DNA of 64,000 bases, taken from NCBI RefSeq assembly GCF_003545815.1, contig NZ_PDUW01000004.1:62001-126000 (forward strand). The letters are read 5' to 3'. Of the stretch, positions 1 to 8,242 are shown piece after piece. The stretch comes from Pusillimonas caeni (GTDB lineage Bacteria; Pseudomonadota; Gammaproteobacteria; Burkholderiales; Burkholderiaceae_B). The notes beneath the pieces were generated by a model. The model worked only from the letters and a program-made list of their open reading frames with translations, made no database searches and had not been told where the DNA came from. The translations under genes and the position numbers were made by a program. Positions within the stretch are counted from its first letter, which is position 1. Each line of letters opens with the position of its first letter.

Positions 1-566
1 TGACCCGGCGCATCGTCGACCACTACGTCGACACCCAGGCCGATATCGAAGTCCAGTACCTCGACCTCGCCGCCCAGGCCCCCTCCCATCTTTCCGCCGA
101 CTCCCTCGGCTTTCGCCTGCCGCCCGACGCCGCCGAACTGTCCGACATACAGCGCCGCGAGAACCAGCGCTCTGAAGCATTGATCAGCCAGTTCCTCGAA
201 GCCGACGTCGTCGTCGTCGGCGCCCCCATGTACAACTTCACCATACCCAGCCAGCTCAAAGCCTGGATCGACCGGCTCGCCCAAGCCGGGCGCACCTTCA
301 AGTACACCGAGAACGGCTCCGTGGGCCTGGCGGGCGGCAAGCGGGTCATCGTCGCCTCCTCCCGGGGCGGCGCCTATTCATCGTCCGAGCAGGGCCGCGC
401 CCTCGAGCATCAGGAAAGCTACCTCGAGACCATTTTCGGTTTCTTCGGCATCACCGACGTCCAGTTCGTGCGCGCCGAAGGCGTCAACATGGGCGCGGAC
501 GCCAAGCAGAACGCCATGAATAAGGCGATCGGTTCCATCACGGAACTGGCCGCCCTGGCCGCCTGA
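1..566 (+). CDS. azoR: FMN-dependent NADH-azoreductase (5' end missing)
   Basis: The reading frame is open from base 3, so the start lies before the window. The visible product resembles the flavodoxin-like azoreductases, which use NAD(P)H and FMN in the cytoplasm to reduce azo bonds and quinones. The family signature GAPMYNF appears near base 220 and is followed by [11 protein letters not shown]. The segment [13 protein letters not shown] and the late [16 protein letters not shown] stretch are also typical. The frame stops at TGA 564-566. The next gene starts 90 bp downstream on the same strand and is functionally unrelated. The substrate cannot be told from sequence. Confidence 0.9.
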   Translation, partial: TRRIVDHYVDTQADIEVQYLDLAAQAPSHLSADSLGFRLPPDAAELSDIQRRENQRSEALISQFLEADVVVVGAPMYNFTIPSQLKAWIDRLAQAGRTFKYTENGSVGLAGGKRVIVASSRGGAYSSSEQGRALEHQESYLETIFGFFGITDVQFVRAEGVNMGADAKQNAMNKAIGSITELAALAA

Positions 567-656
567 GCATAATGTGGACCGGGCTTGCCTAACTCTAAGC
601 AGCCGGGGCTGGCCCTGCTAAAATCGGCCTTCTTCAGCTATTTGGCAAGCGGCACC

Positions 657-2039
657 GTGAGCACCTCCCTTTCGTTCAGCAGCACGGCGCTCTCGCGCCC
701 CGTGCTCGACAACCTCGACCAGCTCGGCTACGCGCGGATGACCCCCATCCAGGCGCAAAGCCTGCCGGCCATCCTGGAAGGGCGCGACCTGATCGCCCAG
801 GCCATGACAGGCAGCGGCAAGACCGCCGCCTTCGGCCTGGGCATCATGCATACGCTCAAGCCCGCCTGGTTCGGCACCCAGGCGCTGGTGCTTTGCCCCA
901 CGCGCGAATTGGCCGCCCAAGTGGCTCAGGAGCTCAGGCGGCTGGCCCGGCATGCCGGCAACATCAAAGTGCTGGTTCTGGCGGGCGGCGCCTCGCTCGA
1001 ACGCCAGATCGATTCCCTGCGCCATGGCGCCCACATCATCGTCGCCACGCCCGGCCGCTTCCGCGACCATCTGCAGCGCAACACCGTCGACCTGTCCGGC
1101 CTGCGCACCCTCGTCCTGGACGAGGCCGATCGCATGCTGGACATGGGATTTCACGACGACATGGTGGACATCGCCGCCGCCTGCCCGCGCAAGCGGCAGA
1201 CCCTGCTGTTTTCCGCCACCTATCCGGACAACGTGCAAAGAATCGCCGCCCGCTTTCTGCGCGACCCCGTCGAAGTGCGCATCAAGGCCCTGCTGCCCGA
1301 AAGCCGGCTCGAAGAACATTTCTACGAAGTCGAGGCCGACCAGCGCCTCGCCGCCGTGGCCCGCCTGCTCACCCACTTCCGCCCCGTCTCCACCCTGGCA
1401 TTCTGCAATACCAAGGCCGCGGTCCACGAGCTGGCCGAGTTTCTGCAGCAAAGCGGTTTTTCGGTACTGGCCCTGCACGGCGACCTGGAACAGCGCGATC
1501 GCGAAGACATACTGGTGCAGTTCGCCAACCAGAGCTGCTCGGTGCTCGTGGCCACCGACGTCGCGGCGCGCGGCCTGGACATACAGTCGGTCGACGCCGT
1601 GCTCAACGTCGAACTCGCGGCCCAGCCCCAGGTGCACGTGCATCGCATCGGCCGCACCGGACGCGGCGGCACGAAAGGCCTGGCCCTGAGCCTGGTTTCG
1701 CCGCAGGAACGGCATCGGGCCCAACGCATCGAGGAATACCAGGGCAAGCCCCTGCCATGGCGGCGCCTGCATTCCCTGCCCCGCTCGGCCGGCCGGCCGC
1801 CGGAGGCGCCCATGATCACCCTGTGCATACAAGGCGGCAAGAAGAACAAGCTGCGGGCCGGCGACCTGGTCGGCGCGCTGACCAAGGACGCCGGGCTGCC
1901 CTTCGACAGCCTGGGGAAAATCGACGTGTTCGATTTCGTGACCTTCGTCGCCCTGAAGCGATCCATTGCCGACGAGGCTTACGACAAGCTGGCCAACGGC
2001 ACCATCAAGGGCCGCCGCTTCAAGATGCGCTTCATGTGA
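657..2039 (+). CDS. dbpA: ATP-dependent RNA helicase DbpA
   Basis: This 460-residue DEAD-box helicase probably acts in late 50S ribosome assembly through hairpin 92 of 23S rRNA, as known for DbpA. I chose GTG 657 because it gives an N-terminus matching the family and E. coli-like length (about 457). A TTG at 585 would add an unrelated leader. The Q motif MTPIQAQ is at about residue 28, MTGSGKT at 50-56, DEAD at 155-158 and SAT at about 186. ATDVAARGLD and HRIGRTGRGG complete the second RecA lobe. The last 75 or so residues form the DbpA-type RNA-binding domain (GGKKNKLRAGDLVGAL, then KGRRFKMRFM), which separates it from RhlE or SrmB. Confidence 0.93.
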   Translation: MSTSLSFSSTALSRPVLDNLDQLGYARMTPIQAQSLPAILEGRDLIAQAMTGSGKTAAFGLGIMHTLKPAWFGTQALVLCPTRELAAQVAQELRRLARHAGNIKVLVLAGGASLERQIDSLRHGAHIIVATPGRFRDHLQRNTVDLSGLRTLVLDEADRMLDMGFHDDMVDIAAACPRKRQTLLFSATYPDNVQRIAARFLRDPVEVRIKALLPESRLEEHFYEVEADQRLAAVARLLTHFRPVSTLAFCNTKAAVHELAEFLQQSGFSVLALHGDLEQRDREDILVQFANQSCSVLVATDVAARGLDIQSVDAVLNVELAAQPQVHVHRIGRTGRGGTKGLALSLVSPQERHRAQRIEEYQGKPLPWRRLHSLPRSAGRPPEAPMITLCIQGGKKNKLRAGDLVGALTKDAGLPFDSLGKIDVFDFVTFVALKRSIADEAYDKLANGTIKGRRFKMRFM

Positions 2040-2061
2040 AAAAGCCGGCTGGCCGCCGGCT
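2037..2061 (-). terminator. Intrinsic terminator of the ribA operon
   Basis: The arms AGCCGGC (2043-2049) and GCCGGCT (2055-2061) pair perfectly around a 5-base loop. Read on the minus strand the hairpin is followed by a run of five T, the classical rho-independent layout. It lies just past the stop of the small gene after ribA. It abuts the dbpA stop and may act weakly in both directions. Confidence 0.65.
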
Positions 2062-2114
2062 ATTCGAAAACAAACAGATGATGGAAAAACGCCGCGCCTT
2101 GCGCCCGGGGCGGA

Positions 2115-2327
2115 TCAGCCCAGGTTTTCCTTCACCCACTCTTCGCACTCGACCGCCAGGCTCATGACCTGCCGGGCGATCTGGGCTTCGGAGCGGCCCG
2201 CCGCGCGCTGTTCATCCGCATACGCGAGCAGGCTTGCATCGGTCGGGAACCAGTCGAGCTCGGGCTGTATTTCCAGTCCGTCGACGTGGCGGACATTGCC
2301 GTTGGGAAGAATGTACCAGCCGCTCAT
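2115..2327 (-). CDS. Small conserved-looking hypothetical protein in the ribA operon
   Basis: This 70-residue acidic protein begins [17 protein letters not shown] and ends [10 protein letters not shown] do not recognise a family. Its ATG overlaps the ribA stop in the ATGA arrangement, so it is probably translationally coupled to GTP cyclohydrolase II. An intrinsic terminator follows its stop. The upstream half ([23 protein letters not shown]) looks like a compact beta-hairpin segment, and the rest reads as amphipathic helix. There is no signal peptide, membrane segment or cysteine pair. A longer in-frame extension to 2540 is excluded because it would run inside ribA. Confidence 0.75.
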   Translation of the reverse strand: MSGWYILPNGNVRHVDGLEIQPELDWFPTDASLLAYADEQRAAGRSEAQIARQVMSLAVECEEWVKENLG

Positions 2328-2977
2328 TGATCGGGCTCGGTCAGGGTGGTTTTGAGCCAATGCCCCAGCTTGGCGGCCTTGGTCTGCAGATATCCCTCGT
2401 TGTGCGGATTGCGATTGACCTGCAAGGGAAGGCGTTCGACGACCTCGATGCCGATGGCCCGAAGCTGGTCGACCTTGCGCGGATTGTTGGTCATGAGCCG
2501 CAAGCTGGCCACGCCGAAGTGATCGAGCATGGGCTTGCACACGTCGTAGCGGCGCATGTCGGCCGGGAAGCCCAAGTACTCGTTGGCCTCGACGGTGTCG
2601 AAGCCCTGGTCCTGCAGGTTGTACGCGCGTATCTTGTTGAGCAGGCCGATGCCCCGCCCCTCCTGGCGCAGATACAGCAGCGCGCCTCGCCCTTCGGCGG
2701 CGATGGCCTTCATCGCCGCTTCAAGTTGGGCGCCGCAGTCGCAGCGCTGGCTGAACAGGCCGTCGCCGGTCAGGCATTCGGAGTGGATGCGCGCCAGCAC
2801 CGGCTGGCCGTCGCCGACGTCTCCCAGGGTAAGGACGACATGCTCCTTGCCCGTGTCGGGCTTGATGAAACCATGTAGCTGAAATACCGCCCAGGGGGTC
2901 GGCAGATTGCAAGATGCGACGTAATCCAATTTTTCTTCCGGTGTCTGGCCCCGCGCGGGGAGAGCGGGCCGCGGCAT
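2324..2977 (-). CDS. ribA: GTP cyclohydrolase II
   Basis: This 217-residue enzyme opens the imidazole ring of GTP to give the first riboflavin intermediate. It carries the zinc ligands Cys68 (HSECLTGD), Cys79 and Cys81 (QRCDCG), and the [11 protein letters not shown] segment of the active site. The end [12 protein letters not shown] and a later NPHNEGYL are also typical. It is a stand-alone RibA without a fused RibB domain. The stop overlaps the start of the small downstream gene by four bases. No riboswitch-like structure is evident in the short (36 bp) gap to the end of fliA. Confidence 0.95.
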   Translation of the reverse strand: MPRPALPARGQTPEEKLDYVASCNLPTPWAVFQLHGFIKPDTGKEHVVLTLGDVGDGQPVLARIHSECLTGDGLFSQRCDCGAQLEAAMKAIAAEGRGALLYLRQEGRGIGLLNKIRAYNLQDQGFDTVEANEYLGFPADMRRYDVCKPMLDHFGVASLRLMTNNPRKVDQLRAIGIEVVERLPLQVNRNPHNEGYLQTKAAKLGHWLKTTLTEPDQ

Positions 2978-3013
2978 GGCGCCGGCTCTGTGCCCGCAGA
3001 TAGAAGATTAACA

Positions 3014-3802
3014 CTAGATGAGCTTGCTCTCGGCGTAGCCCTCGCTGGGCTCCACATTCCACGCGTTGGCGGCCAGAAAGGCCCTTATGCGGCTCACCGC
3101 CTGCGAGCGAAGCTGGGATACACGGCCTTCGGTCACCCCCATGGCCAGGCTGATCTCCTTCTGGTTGAGATCGTGCTCGAACTGCAGCGACAGCAAGAGC
3201 TGCTCGCGCTCGGGCAGCGCCTGAATCGCTTCGACCAGGGCCGAACGCAGCCCCTGGGAAACGAGCCGCTCCAGCGGATTGTCCCAGGCGGACAGCTCCG
3301 GATCGGCCGCAGCGTCGGCGCCGTCCCTCGTGTCGCCCGGACTGCGCGCCAGGTCTTCATAATGAATGACCTGGACGCCGCGCGCTTCCTCGAGCATCTC
3401 CTGGTATTGCTCCAGAGACATGCCGAGCTCATCGGCCACTTCGGCCTCGGAGGGCGCGCGCAGCAGTCGGTGGTTCAAGTCGTGGATCGCCGCTTCTATC
3501 TGCCTGGACTTGCTGCGCACACTGCGCGGCAGCCAGTCCTGACTGCGCAGCTCGTCCAGCATGGCGCCGCGTATGCGGGTGGTCGCATAAGTTTCGAACT
3601 GGGCCTCGGCCATTTCGCGATAGCGCCGCGCCGCGTCCAGCAAGCCCATCATGCCCGCCTGCATCAGATCGTCGAGTTCGACATTGGCGGGCAGCCGGGC
3701 GACCAGCTGCAAGGCCACTCGACGCACCAATGGGGTGTGCTGCCTGACCAGCAGGTCTTCGGAGTTGAGCATTCGTGGACGAAAAACAGGCAAAGACGAC
3801 AT
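3014..3802 (-). CDS. fliA: Flagellar sigma factor FliA (sigma-28)
   Basis: This 262-residue sigma factor directs RNA polymerase to late flagellar and chemotaxis promoters and is held inactive by FlgM until the hook is finished. Region 2 (NVELDDLMQAGMMGLLDAARRY) lies at about residues 40-62 with the ATTRIRGAMLDELR segment after it. Region 3 follows at about 95-120. The region 4 helix-turn-helix (LNQKEISLAMGVTEGRVSQL) is at about 212-232. It is about 20 residues longer than the E. coli protein. It is transcribed away from flaG, whose promoter it probably serves. It stands alone here rather than behind flhF-flhG as in many polar flagellates. Confidence 0.96.
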   Translation of the reverse strand: MSSLPVFRPRMLNSEDLLVRQHTPLVRRVALQLVARLPANVELDDLMQAGMMGLLDAARRYREMAEAQFETYATTRIRGAMLDELRSQDWLPRSVRSKSRQIEAAIHDLNHRLLRAPSEAEVADELGMSLEQYQEMLEEARGVQVIHYEDLARSPGDTRDGADAAADPELSAWDNPLERLVSQGLRSALVEAIQALPEREQLLLSLQFEHDLNQKEISLAMGVTEGRVSQLRSQAVSRIRAFLAANAWNVEPSEGYAESKLI

Positions 3803-3890
3803 GCTGTATTTTCACCCGCCGCTTGCCGTGGAACGGCCGGATCAAATAGGACTTTAGCGCCCTGTTCAGGCTATTGGGCCGCGCCGCCCA

Positions 3891-3917
3891 TAAAGTATCG
3901 GCGCCGCAGGCCGTTAC
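3891..3917 (+). promoter_or_regulatory. Sigma-28 promoter of flaG
   Basis: TAAA (3891-3894) is followed by a 15-base spacer and GCCGTTAC (3910-3917). This matches the sigma-28 pattern TAAA-N15-GCCGATAA perfectly in the -35 and at 6 of 8 positions in the -10. It ends about 30 bp before the flaG start. Upstream, an inverted AAATAGG/GGCTATT pair (about 3844-3875) could be a FlhDC site for the divergent fliA, but its spacing is too long to claim. Confidence 0.75.
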
Positions 3918-3949
3918 ACCCATTGTCAATACTGCTCGGGAGCATCCTG

Positions 3950-4342
3950 ATGGTCAACCCGCTTACTCCGAATTCGTCGGTCTCACTCCCTGTGAACCCT
4001 GTCGCCCTGGAGGTCGAGCGCCCGGTCCTGCCCGAACCCGCGCGCCAGGTGACGCCGTCCGCGGAAGTCGTCGAGGCGGGAGACTCGAATCAGCGCCGGG
4101 CGGCCGGCGGCGCCGGCTCGGGCAACGCTCTGGAACAGGCGCTCGAGGATGTGAACAGCAGCCTGAGAGCATGGTCCACCGGCATGCGTTTCGACGTCGA
4201 TCCCGAAGCGCAGCGCGTCGTGGTGTCTCTCATCGACAATGAAACCGGCGAGGTGCTGCGCACCGTGCCGAGCGACGCGGTCATACGCATAGCCAAGATG
4301 ATCGTGCAGCTTCAGGGACAGGTGGTGAGCACCCATGCCTGA
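3950..4342 (+). CDS. flaG: FlaG family flagellar protein
   Basis: This 130-residue protein has a disordered Pro/Glu-rich first half. Its C-terminal domain (MRFDVDPEAQRVVVSLIDNE, then LRTVPSDAVIRIAKMI) is the FlaG signature. FlaG proteins influence filament length in several bacteria; the mechanism is not settled. The ATG at 3950 is preceded by a CGGGAG ribosome site, and a sigma-28 promoter lies just upstream. It starts the flaG-fliD-fliS-fliT group. A flagellin gene often sits next to this group in related bacteria but is absent here. Confidence 0.92.
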   Translation: MVNPLTPNSSVSLPVNPVALEVERPVLPEPARQVTPSAEVVEAGDSNQRRAAGGAGSGNALEQALEDVNSSLRAWSTGMRFDVDPEAQRVVVSLIDNETGEVLRTVPSDAVIRIAKMIVQLQGQVVSTHA

Positions 4343-4405
4343 ACCGGCCCGTCCGCTGCGCAATTACCCAAACTAGGCATACATATCGCGCTTGTCGCGG
4401 GATTT

Positions 4406-4432
4406 GAAACCCGACGCGCTGCACGACAATAT
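4406..4432 (+). promoter_or_regulatory. Possible weak sigma-28 promoter of fliD
   Basis: GAAA (4406-4409), a 15-base spacer and GACAATAT (4425-4432) match sigma-28 elements at 3 of 4 and 5 of 8 positions. It ends 22 bp before the fliD ATG. It lies in a 112-bp flaG-fliD gap that is long for this otherwise tightly packed operon. Readthrough from the flaG promoter could be enough, so the call is tentative. Confidence 0.35.
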
Positions 4433-4454
4433 CCCCATCAGGAGAAGTTCAATC

Positions 4455-5843
4455 ATGGCTGTATCTTCTATCGGCGTGGGCTCCGGCCTGCCCCTGGACC
4501 AGTTGCTGACCGATCTGCGCAACAGCGAGAATCAGGCCCTTGCGCTCATCCAGACCAGGCAGGTCAGCGCGCAGAACCGCCTGTCGGCCTACGGCAAGAT
4601 CCAGAGCTCCATCGAAGCGCTCAAGACCGCCGCCGAGAAAATCGGCAAAGAGGAAACCCTGGGCGCGCTGAAAACCTCGACCGCTTCCGAGGCCTTTACC
4701 GCATCGGCCACGCATAAGGCCATCGCCGGCCAGTACAGTGTCCAGGTAAACACCTTGGCCAAAGCCCAGACCCTGGTCAGCCAGGGCGTCGCCGACCGCG
4801 GCCAGGCCATCGGCCAGGGCGGCACGCTTACCATCAAGCTGGCGGATGGCACCGAACACTCCCTGGATCTGGATGGCGTGGACACGTCGATCGACGGCCT
4901 GGTCGCCGCCATCAACAATGCCGATCCCAGCCTGGGAGTGCGCGCGACCGTCCTCAACGATGGCAGCGAGAATCCGCATCGCCTCATGCTGACCAGCACC
5001 AAGACAGGCACGGACGCCGCCGTCGCAGGCATAGAGGTCACGGGCAACAGCGATCCCGAGAACGCCCTGCAGGCTTTGCTCGGCTTCGAAACCGGCGTGC
5101 CCGGCGCCTTGCAGGAACAGGCGGCCGCCAATGCCTCTCTGACCATCAACGGCATTGCGATCAGCAGCCAGACCAATCGGGTCGAGGGCGCCATCGAAGG
5201 CGTCACCCTCGACCTGCTCAAGGCGGGCGGCGATTCCGGCACGCTCAAGGTCGAACGCGACGACGCCGCCGCGACGCAAGCGGTCAAGGATTTCGTCACC
5301 GCCTACAACAATCTGCAGAACACGATCAAGTCGCTCACCTCGTATGACGTCGAAGCGCAGCAAGGCAGCGCCCTGACCGGCGACACCCTGGCCCGGCGCG
5401 CGCAGACGCAGGCCCGCGACGCGCTCAGCGGCTTCTCGTCCGCGGGCAGCGTGCGTACGCTGTCCCAGATGGGCATCACCACCAACCCCTCGTCCGGCCT
5501 GCTCGAGGTCGACAACGACAAGTTGGCGGCAGCCTTCAAAGACCACCTTGGCGACGTGCGTCAGCTGCTTGCCGGCGAAAACGGGCTCGCCAAGCGTTTT
5601 ACCGAGATGACGGGCAACTTCCTGGGCAGCAAAGGCTACATCCAGAGCGCCAAGGACGGCACCGATCGCAACATCAAGGACCTGCAGCGGCAATACGACG
5701 ACACCTCGATCCGCATCGAAGCCAAGATGGAAAACTACCGGCGCCAGTTCACGGCGCTGGACAGCATGATGGCGCAGATGGGCTCCGTCAGCAGTTATCT
5801 GACCCAGCAGCTTTCCATGCTGGGCAACCTCAACGAGAAGTAA
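4455..5843 (+). CDS. fliD: Flagellar filament cap protein FliD (HAP2)
   Basis: This 462-residue cap protein sits at the filament tip and assists flagellin folding. The N-terminal FliD domain (VGSGLPLDQLLTDL, with many Gln and Ala coiled-coil residues) covers about 1-100. The C-terminal FliD domain is about 225-450, with DNDKLAAAFKDHLGDV and the terminal FTALDSMMAQMGSVSSYLTQQL. ATG 4455 has AGGAG at good spacing. Upstream in-frame codons to 4392 have no ribosome site. The stop overlaps the fliS start by one base (TAATG), which suggests coupling. Confidence 0.95.
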   Translation: MAVSSIGVGSGLPLDQLLTDLRNSENQALALIQTRQVSAQNRLSAYGKIQSSIEALKTAAEKIGKEETLGALKTSTASEAFTASATHKAIAGQYSVQVNTLAKAQTLVSQGVADRGQAIGQGGTLTIKLADGTEHSLDLDGVDTSIDGLVAAINNADPSLGVRATVLNDGSENPHRLMLTSTKTGTDAAVAGIEVTGNSDPENALQALLGFETGVPGALQEQAAANASLTINGIAISSQTNRVEGAIEGVTLDLLKAGGDSGTLKVERDDAAATQAVKDFVTAYNNLQNTIKSLTSYDVEAQQGSALTGDTLARRAQTQARDALSGFSSAGSVRTLSQMGITTNPSSGLLEVDNDKLAAAFKDHLGDVRQLLAGENGLAKRFTEMTGNFLGSKGYIQSAKDGTDRNIKDLQRQYDDTSIRIEAKMENYRRQFTALDSMMAQMGSVSSYLTQQLSMLGNLNEK

Positions 5844-6277
5844 TGATGACCTACCCCTCGCCGCGCGGCGCGCGCGGCCAGCACTCAGCCCAGGCCTACG
5901 CCAGCATCGGCCTCGAGACCCAGGTGCTCAGCGCCACGCCCGAACAGTTGATCACCATGCTGTTCGACGGCGCCCTGGCCGCCATCGCCAAGGCCCATCT
6001 GTATTTGCAGAACGGCGACATCCAGGGGCGCGGCAATGCCATCTCCAAGGCCATCGACATCGTCGACTCGGGCCTCAAGGCCAGCATCGACATGGAAGCT
6101 GGCGGCGAACTGGCCCGCAACCTGGCACAGACCTACGACCTCATCATCCGCAACCTGCTTCAAGCCAACCTCAACGCGGATGCCGAAAAACTGCAACTCG
6201 CGCAGCGGCTGCTGAGCGACATCGGAGACGCCTGGCGCACCGCGACCGGGCTTTCCAAAACACCTGCTTCTGCCTGA
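5843..6277 (+). CDS. fliS: Flagellin export chaperone FliS
   Basis: This 144-residue helical chaperone binds the C-terminus of newly made flagellin and keeps it export-ready. The hallmark start of the family (YASIGLETQVLSATPEQLITMLFDGAL) begins at about residue 19, followed by the KAIDIVDSGLKASID helix. Its ATG overlaps the fliD stop by one base. A second ATG three bases later (5846) could equally be used. Its flagellin client is not encoded in this window. Confidence 0.95.
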   Translation: MMTYPSPRGARGQHSAQAYASIGLETQVLSATPEQLITMLFDGALAAIAKAHLYLQNGDIQGRGNAISKAIDIVDSGLKASIDMEAGGELARNLAQTYDLIIRNLLQANLNADAEKLQLAQRLLSDIGDAWRTATGLSKTPASA

Positions 6278-6337
6278 ACCGATCCCGCCCAGGTAGCCAA
6301 GCCTGAACCCACCAGGCCTCTTCAAGGCGTATTCACC

Positions 6338-6673
6338 ATGCTCGACTCCTCCTCCATCGTGCTCCGCTACCAACGCATCGCCGATTTATCCGGCCAGATG
6401 CTCAAGCTGGCCCAGGCCAACGACTGGGATTCCGTCATCGCGCTCAGCCAGCAGTACTGCGACGCGGTCGAGATGCTGCGGCCGTTGACGCCGCTGGACA
6501 GCGGCGACAAGGTCGCGCGCAAGACATTGCTGACCAAGATACTGGACGACGACGCGCGCATCCGCAACCTGGCGGCGCCCGAGATGGCCCGGCTGGGCGC
6601 CATGCTGGGCGCCATGAAACGCCACCAGAGCGTGCTGGAAGCCTATTGCAATACCTATCCCGGCGGCCGCTAA
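6338..6673 (+). CDS. fliT: Flagellar chaperone FliT
   Basis: This 111-residue helical protein has the size and position of FliT, the chaperone for the FliD cap that in enterobacteria also antagonises FlhDC. Recognisable parts are the N-terminal YQRIADLSGQMLKLAQANDWD helix and the KILDDDARIRNLAAPEMARL middle. The C-terminal helix ends near LEAYCNTYP. Sequence conservation in this family is low, so the call leans on location directly after fliS. Whether it also acts on FlhDC here cannot be read from sequence. Confidence 0.85.
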   Translation: MLDSSSIVLRYQRIADLSGQMLKLAQANDWDSVIALSQQYCDAVEMLRPLTPLDSGDKVARKTLLTKILDDDARIRNLAAPEMARLGAMLGAMKRHQSVLEAYCNTYPGGR

Positions 6674-6697
6674 GGCGCGCCGCGACGCAATCCATCC

Positions 6698-7930
6698 ATG
6701 AGCGTGGGCGGACCTTCGAACCTCGGGACATTGCTGATACGGCGGCTGGACACCGCGTTGAGTGTCGCGGCCTCGCAGCAAAGCCAGATCGTCAACGCCG
6801 GCCGATCCGACGCCATTTCGCAATTGGCCGACGCCTCGCGCGTCAATCCTCTGCATAATGAGGGAGGCCGCCCCCTAGCCGAAACCATCGACAAGGCGCT
6901 GTCCCAGACAGAACAGCCGGGCCGCCGGGCGGTAGACGATGCCAGGCTGCACACCCGGCCCGACGCGCCGAGAGCGGAGCGGCCCAGCACCGAGACCTCC
7001 AGCACGCCTTCGGCGCCCACGACCCTGGGGCATGCCGCAAAAGCCATTCTGGCGCTGCTTTCCCGCTTTCCCGAGCAAGCCCCGCCCGTGAACGGACGCG
7101 CGCCCCTGGTGCAGCCGAGTACGGCCGGCGCGGCGGCATCCGCTCCTTCCGCTGCTCAAGCCGCTTCGCCCGCCGGCTCCGCGGCCCCGGCCGGACCGGC
7201 GCATGCGGCGGGCAGCCCGGCTCCGGGCGATGTGCACACCGCGCTGATCGCGCGTGCTCTGGCGCTGGCCGTGCGGCAAAGCGGATTGTTCTATGAATCC
7301 CACCTGCGCGATCTCGCTTTCGGCGGCAGGACCGCTGCGCAGCTCAAGCTCGAACCGCAAGGCCAGTTGGGCGGACCGGCCGCGTCCGCCAACGCATCGG
7401 CGGGCTCCGCCCCGCATGCGGCCGGGACGCCCGGCGGCGCACAGCCAGGCGTCCCGCAAAGTGCCGTCCAAACCGGCGCGCAGGGCTCCGAAGGCGCCGT
7501 CGAGATGCGCGGCGCGTCCGCGACGGCGGGCCAGCCCGGTCCGGGCCATGCTCCGTCCCTGGCCGGCCTGCATCCTGACACGCATCTGGTCGTGCGCCAG
7601 CAGCTTGAGGTATTGGCCGGCCAGACGTTCGGCTGGCGCGGCGAAGCCTGGCCGGACGCCCCGCTGGATTGGGAGATCAGCCGCCGCGACGAACAGGGCG
7701 CGCCCGACGAAGCCGGCACGCACTGGGCCACCCGGCTGCGCCTCGTGCTGCCCGCCCTCGGCGAGGTCGAGGCAAGGCTGACCCTGCATGACAAACAGGT
7801 GGTGATGCGGCTCGTGGCGCCTCAAAGCGCCCAGACCCTCAAGCGGCACGACCAGGCATTGAGGACGGATTTTCAGGAGGCCGGCCTGACGCTCAGCCAG
7901 CTGTCGATCAAGACCGAGGAAGAAACATGA
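6698..7930 (+). CDS. Second FliK-like hook-length control domain protein
   Basis: This 410-residue protein has a long Ala/Pro/Gly-rich, probably unfolded region at about 100-290. It ends in a folded domain resembling the FliK C-terminus (LRLVLPALGEVEARLTLHD, then LRTDFQEAGLTLSQLSI). A conserved-looking QSGLFYESHLRDL segment is at about residue 188. It is distinct from the canonical fliK at 14223. Its stop overlaps the start of a stand-alone FlhB C-domain gene (ATGA). This pairs a substrate-specificity 'ruler' with its usual FlhB partner domain. A similar pairing (ylqG-ylqH) is known in Bacillus. Its function is unproven. Confidence 0.75.
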   Translation: MSVGGPSNLGTLLIRRLDTALSVAASQQSQIVNAGRSDAISQLADASRVNPLHNEGGRPLAETIDKALSQTEQPGRRAVDDARLHTRPDAPRAERPSTETSSTPSAPTTLGHAAKAILALLSRFPEQAPPVNGRAPLVQPSTAGAAASAPSAAQAASPAGSAAPAGPAHAAGSPAPGDVHTALIARALALAVRQSGLFYESHLRDLAFGGRTAAQLKLEPQGQLGGPAASANASAGSAPHAAGTPGGAQPGVPQSAVQTGAQGSEGAVEMRGASATAGQPGPGHAPSLAGLHPDTHLVVRQQLEVLAGQTFGWRGEAWPDAPLDWEISRRDEQGAPDEAGTHWATRLRLVLPALGEVEARLTLHDKQVVMRLVAPQSAQTLKRHDQALRTDFQEAGLTLSQLSIKTEEET

Positions 7931-8232
7931 CGGACGATGCGCGGGACGCCGGTCCGCCGCACAAGCACTCGCGCCACAGCGCGGTCGCCATCGCCTATGA
8001 CGCCGCCGATGCGGCGCCGCGCGTGGTGGCCAAGGGCTATGGCACAGTGGCCGAGAACATCATGCGCACGGCGCACGAACACGGCCTTTACGTACACGAA
8101 TCGCCCGAACTGGTGGGCCTGTTGATGCAGGTGGATCTGGACCGGCACATTCCGCCCGAGCTCTATGAAGCAGTGGCCAGGCTGCTGGCCTGGCTGTACC
8201 GGCTCGAGACTGATCCCGGCACGGAAGCCTAG
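7927..8232 (+). CDS. Stand-alone FlhB C-terminal-like protein (FlhX type)
   Basis: This 101-residue soluble protein resembles the cytoplasmic small fragment of FlhB. It has AVAIAYD, PRVVAKGYGTVAENIM, a central YVHESPELVGLLMQVDLD and the IPPELYEAVARLLAWLYRLE ending. The NPTH self-cleavage motif of FlhB is not present: the equivalent place reads HSRHSAV. It lacks membrane helices and so cannot form the export gate by itself. It overlaps the FliK-like gene by four bases and converges with fliE. The full FlhB is encoded at 38724-39884. A role in export switching is inferred from homology only. Confidence 0.85.
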   Translation: MTDDARDAGPPHKHSRHSAVAIAYDAADAAPRVVAKGYGTVAENIMRTAHEHGLYVHESPELVGLLMQVDLDRHIPPELYEAVARLLAWLYRLETDPGTEA

Positions 8233-8242
8233 GGCCTTAACG

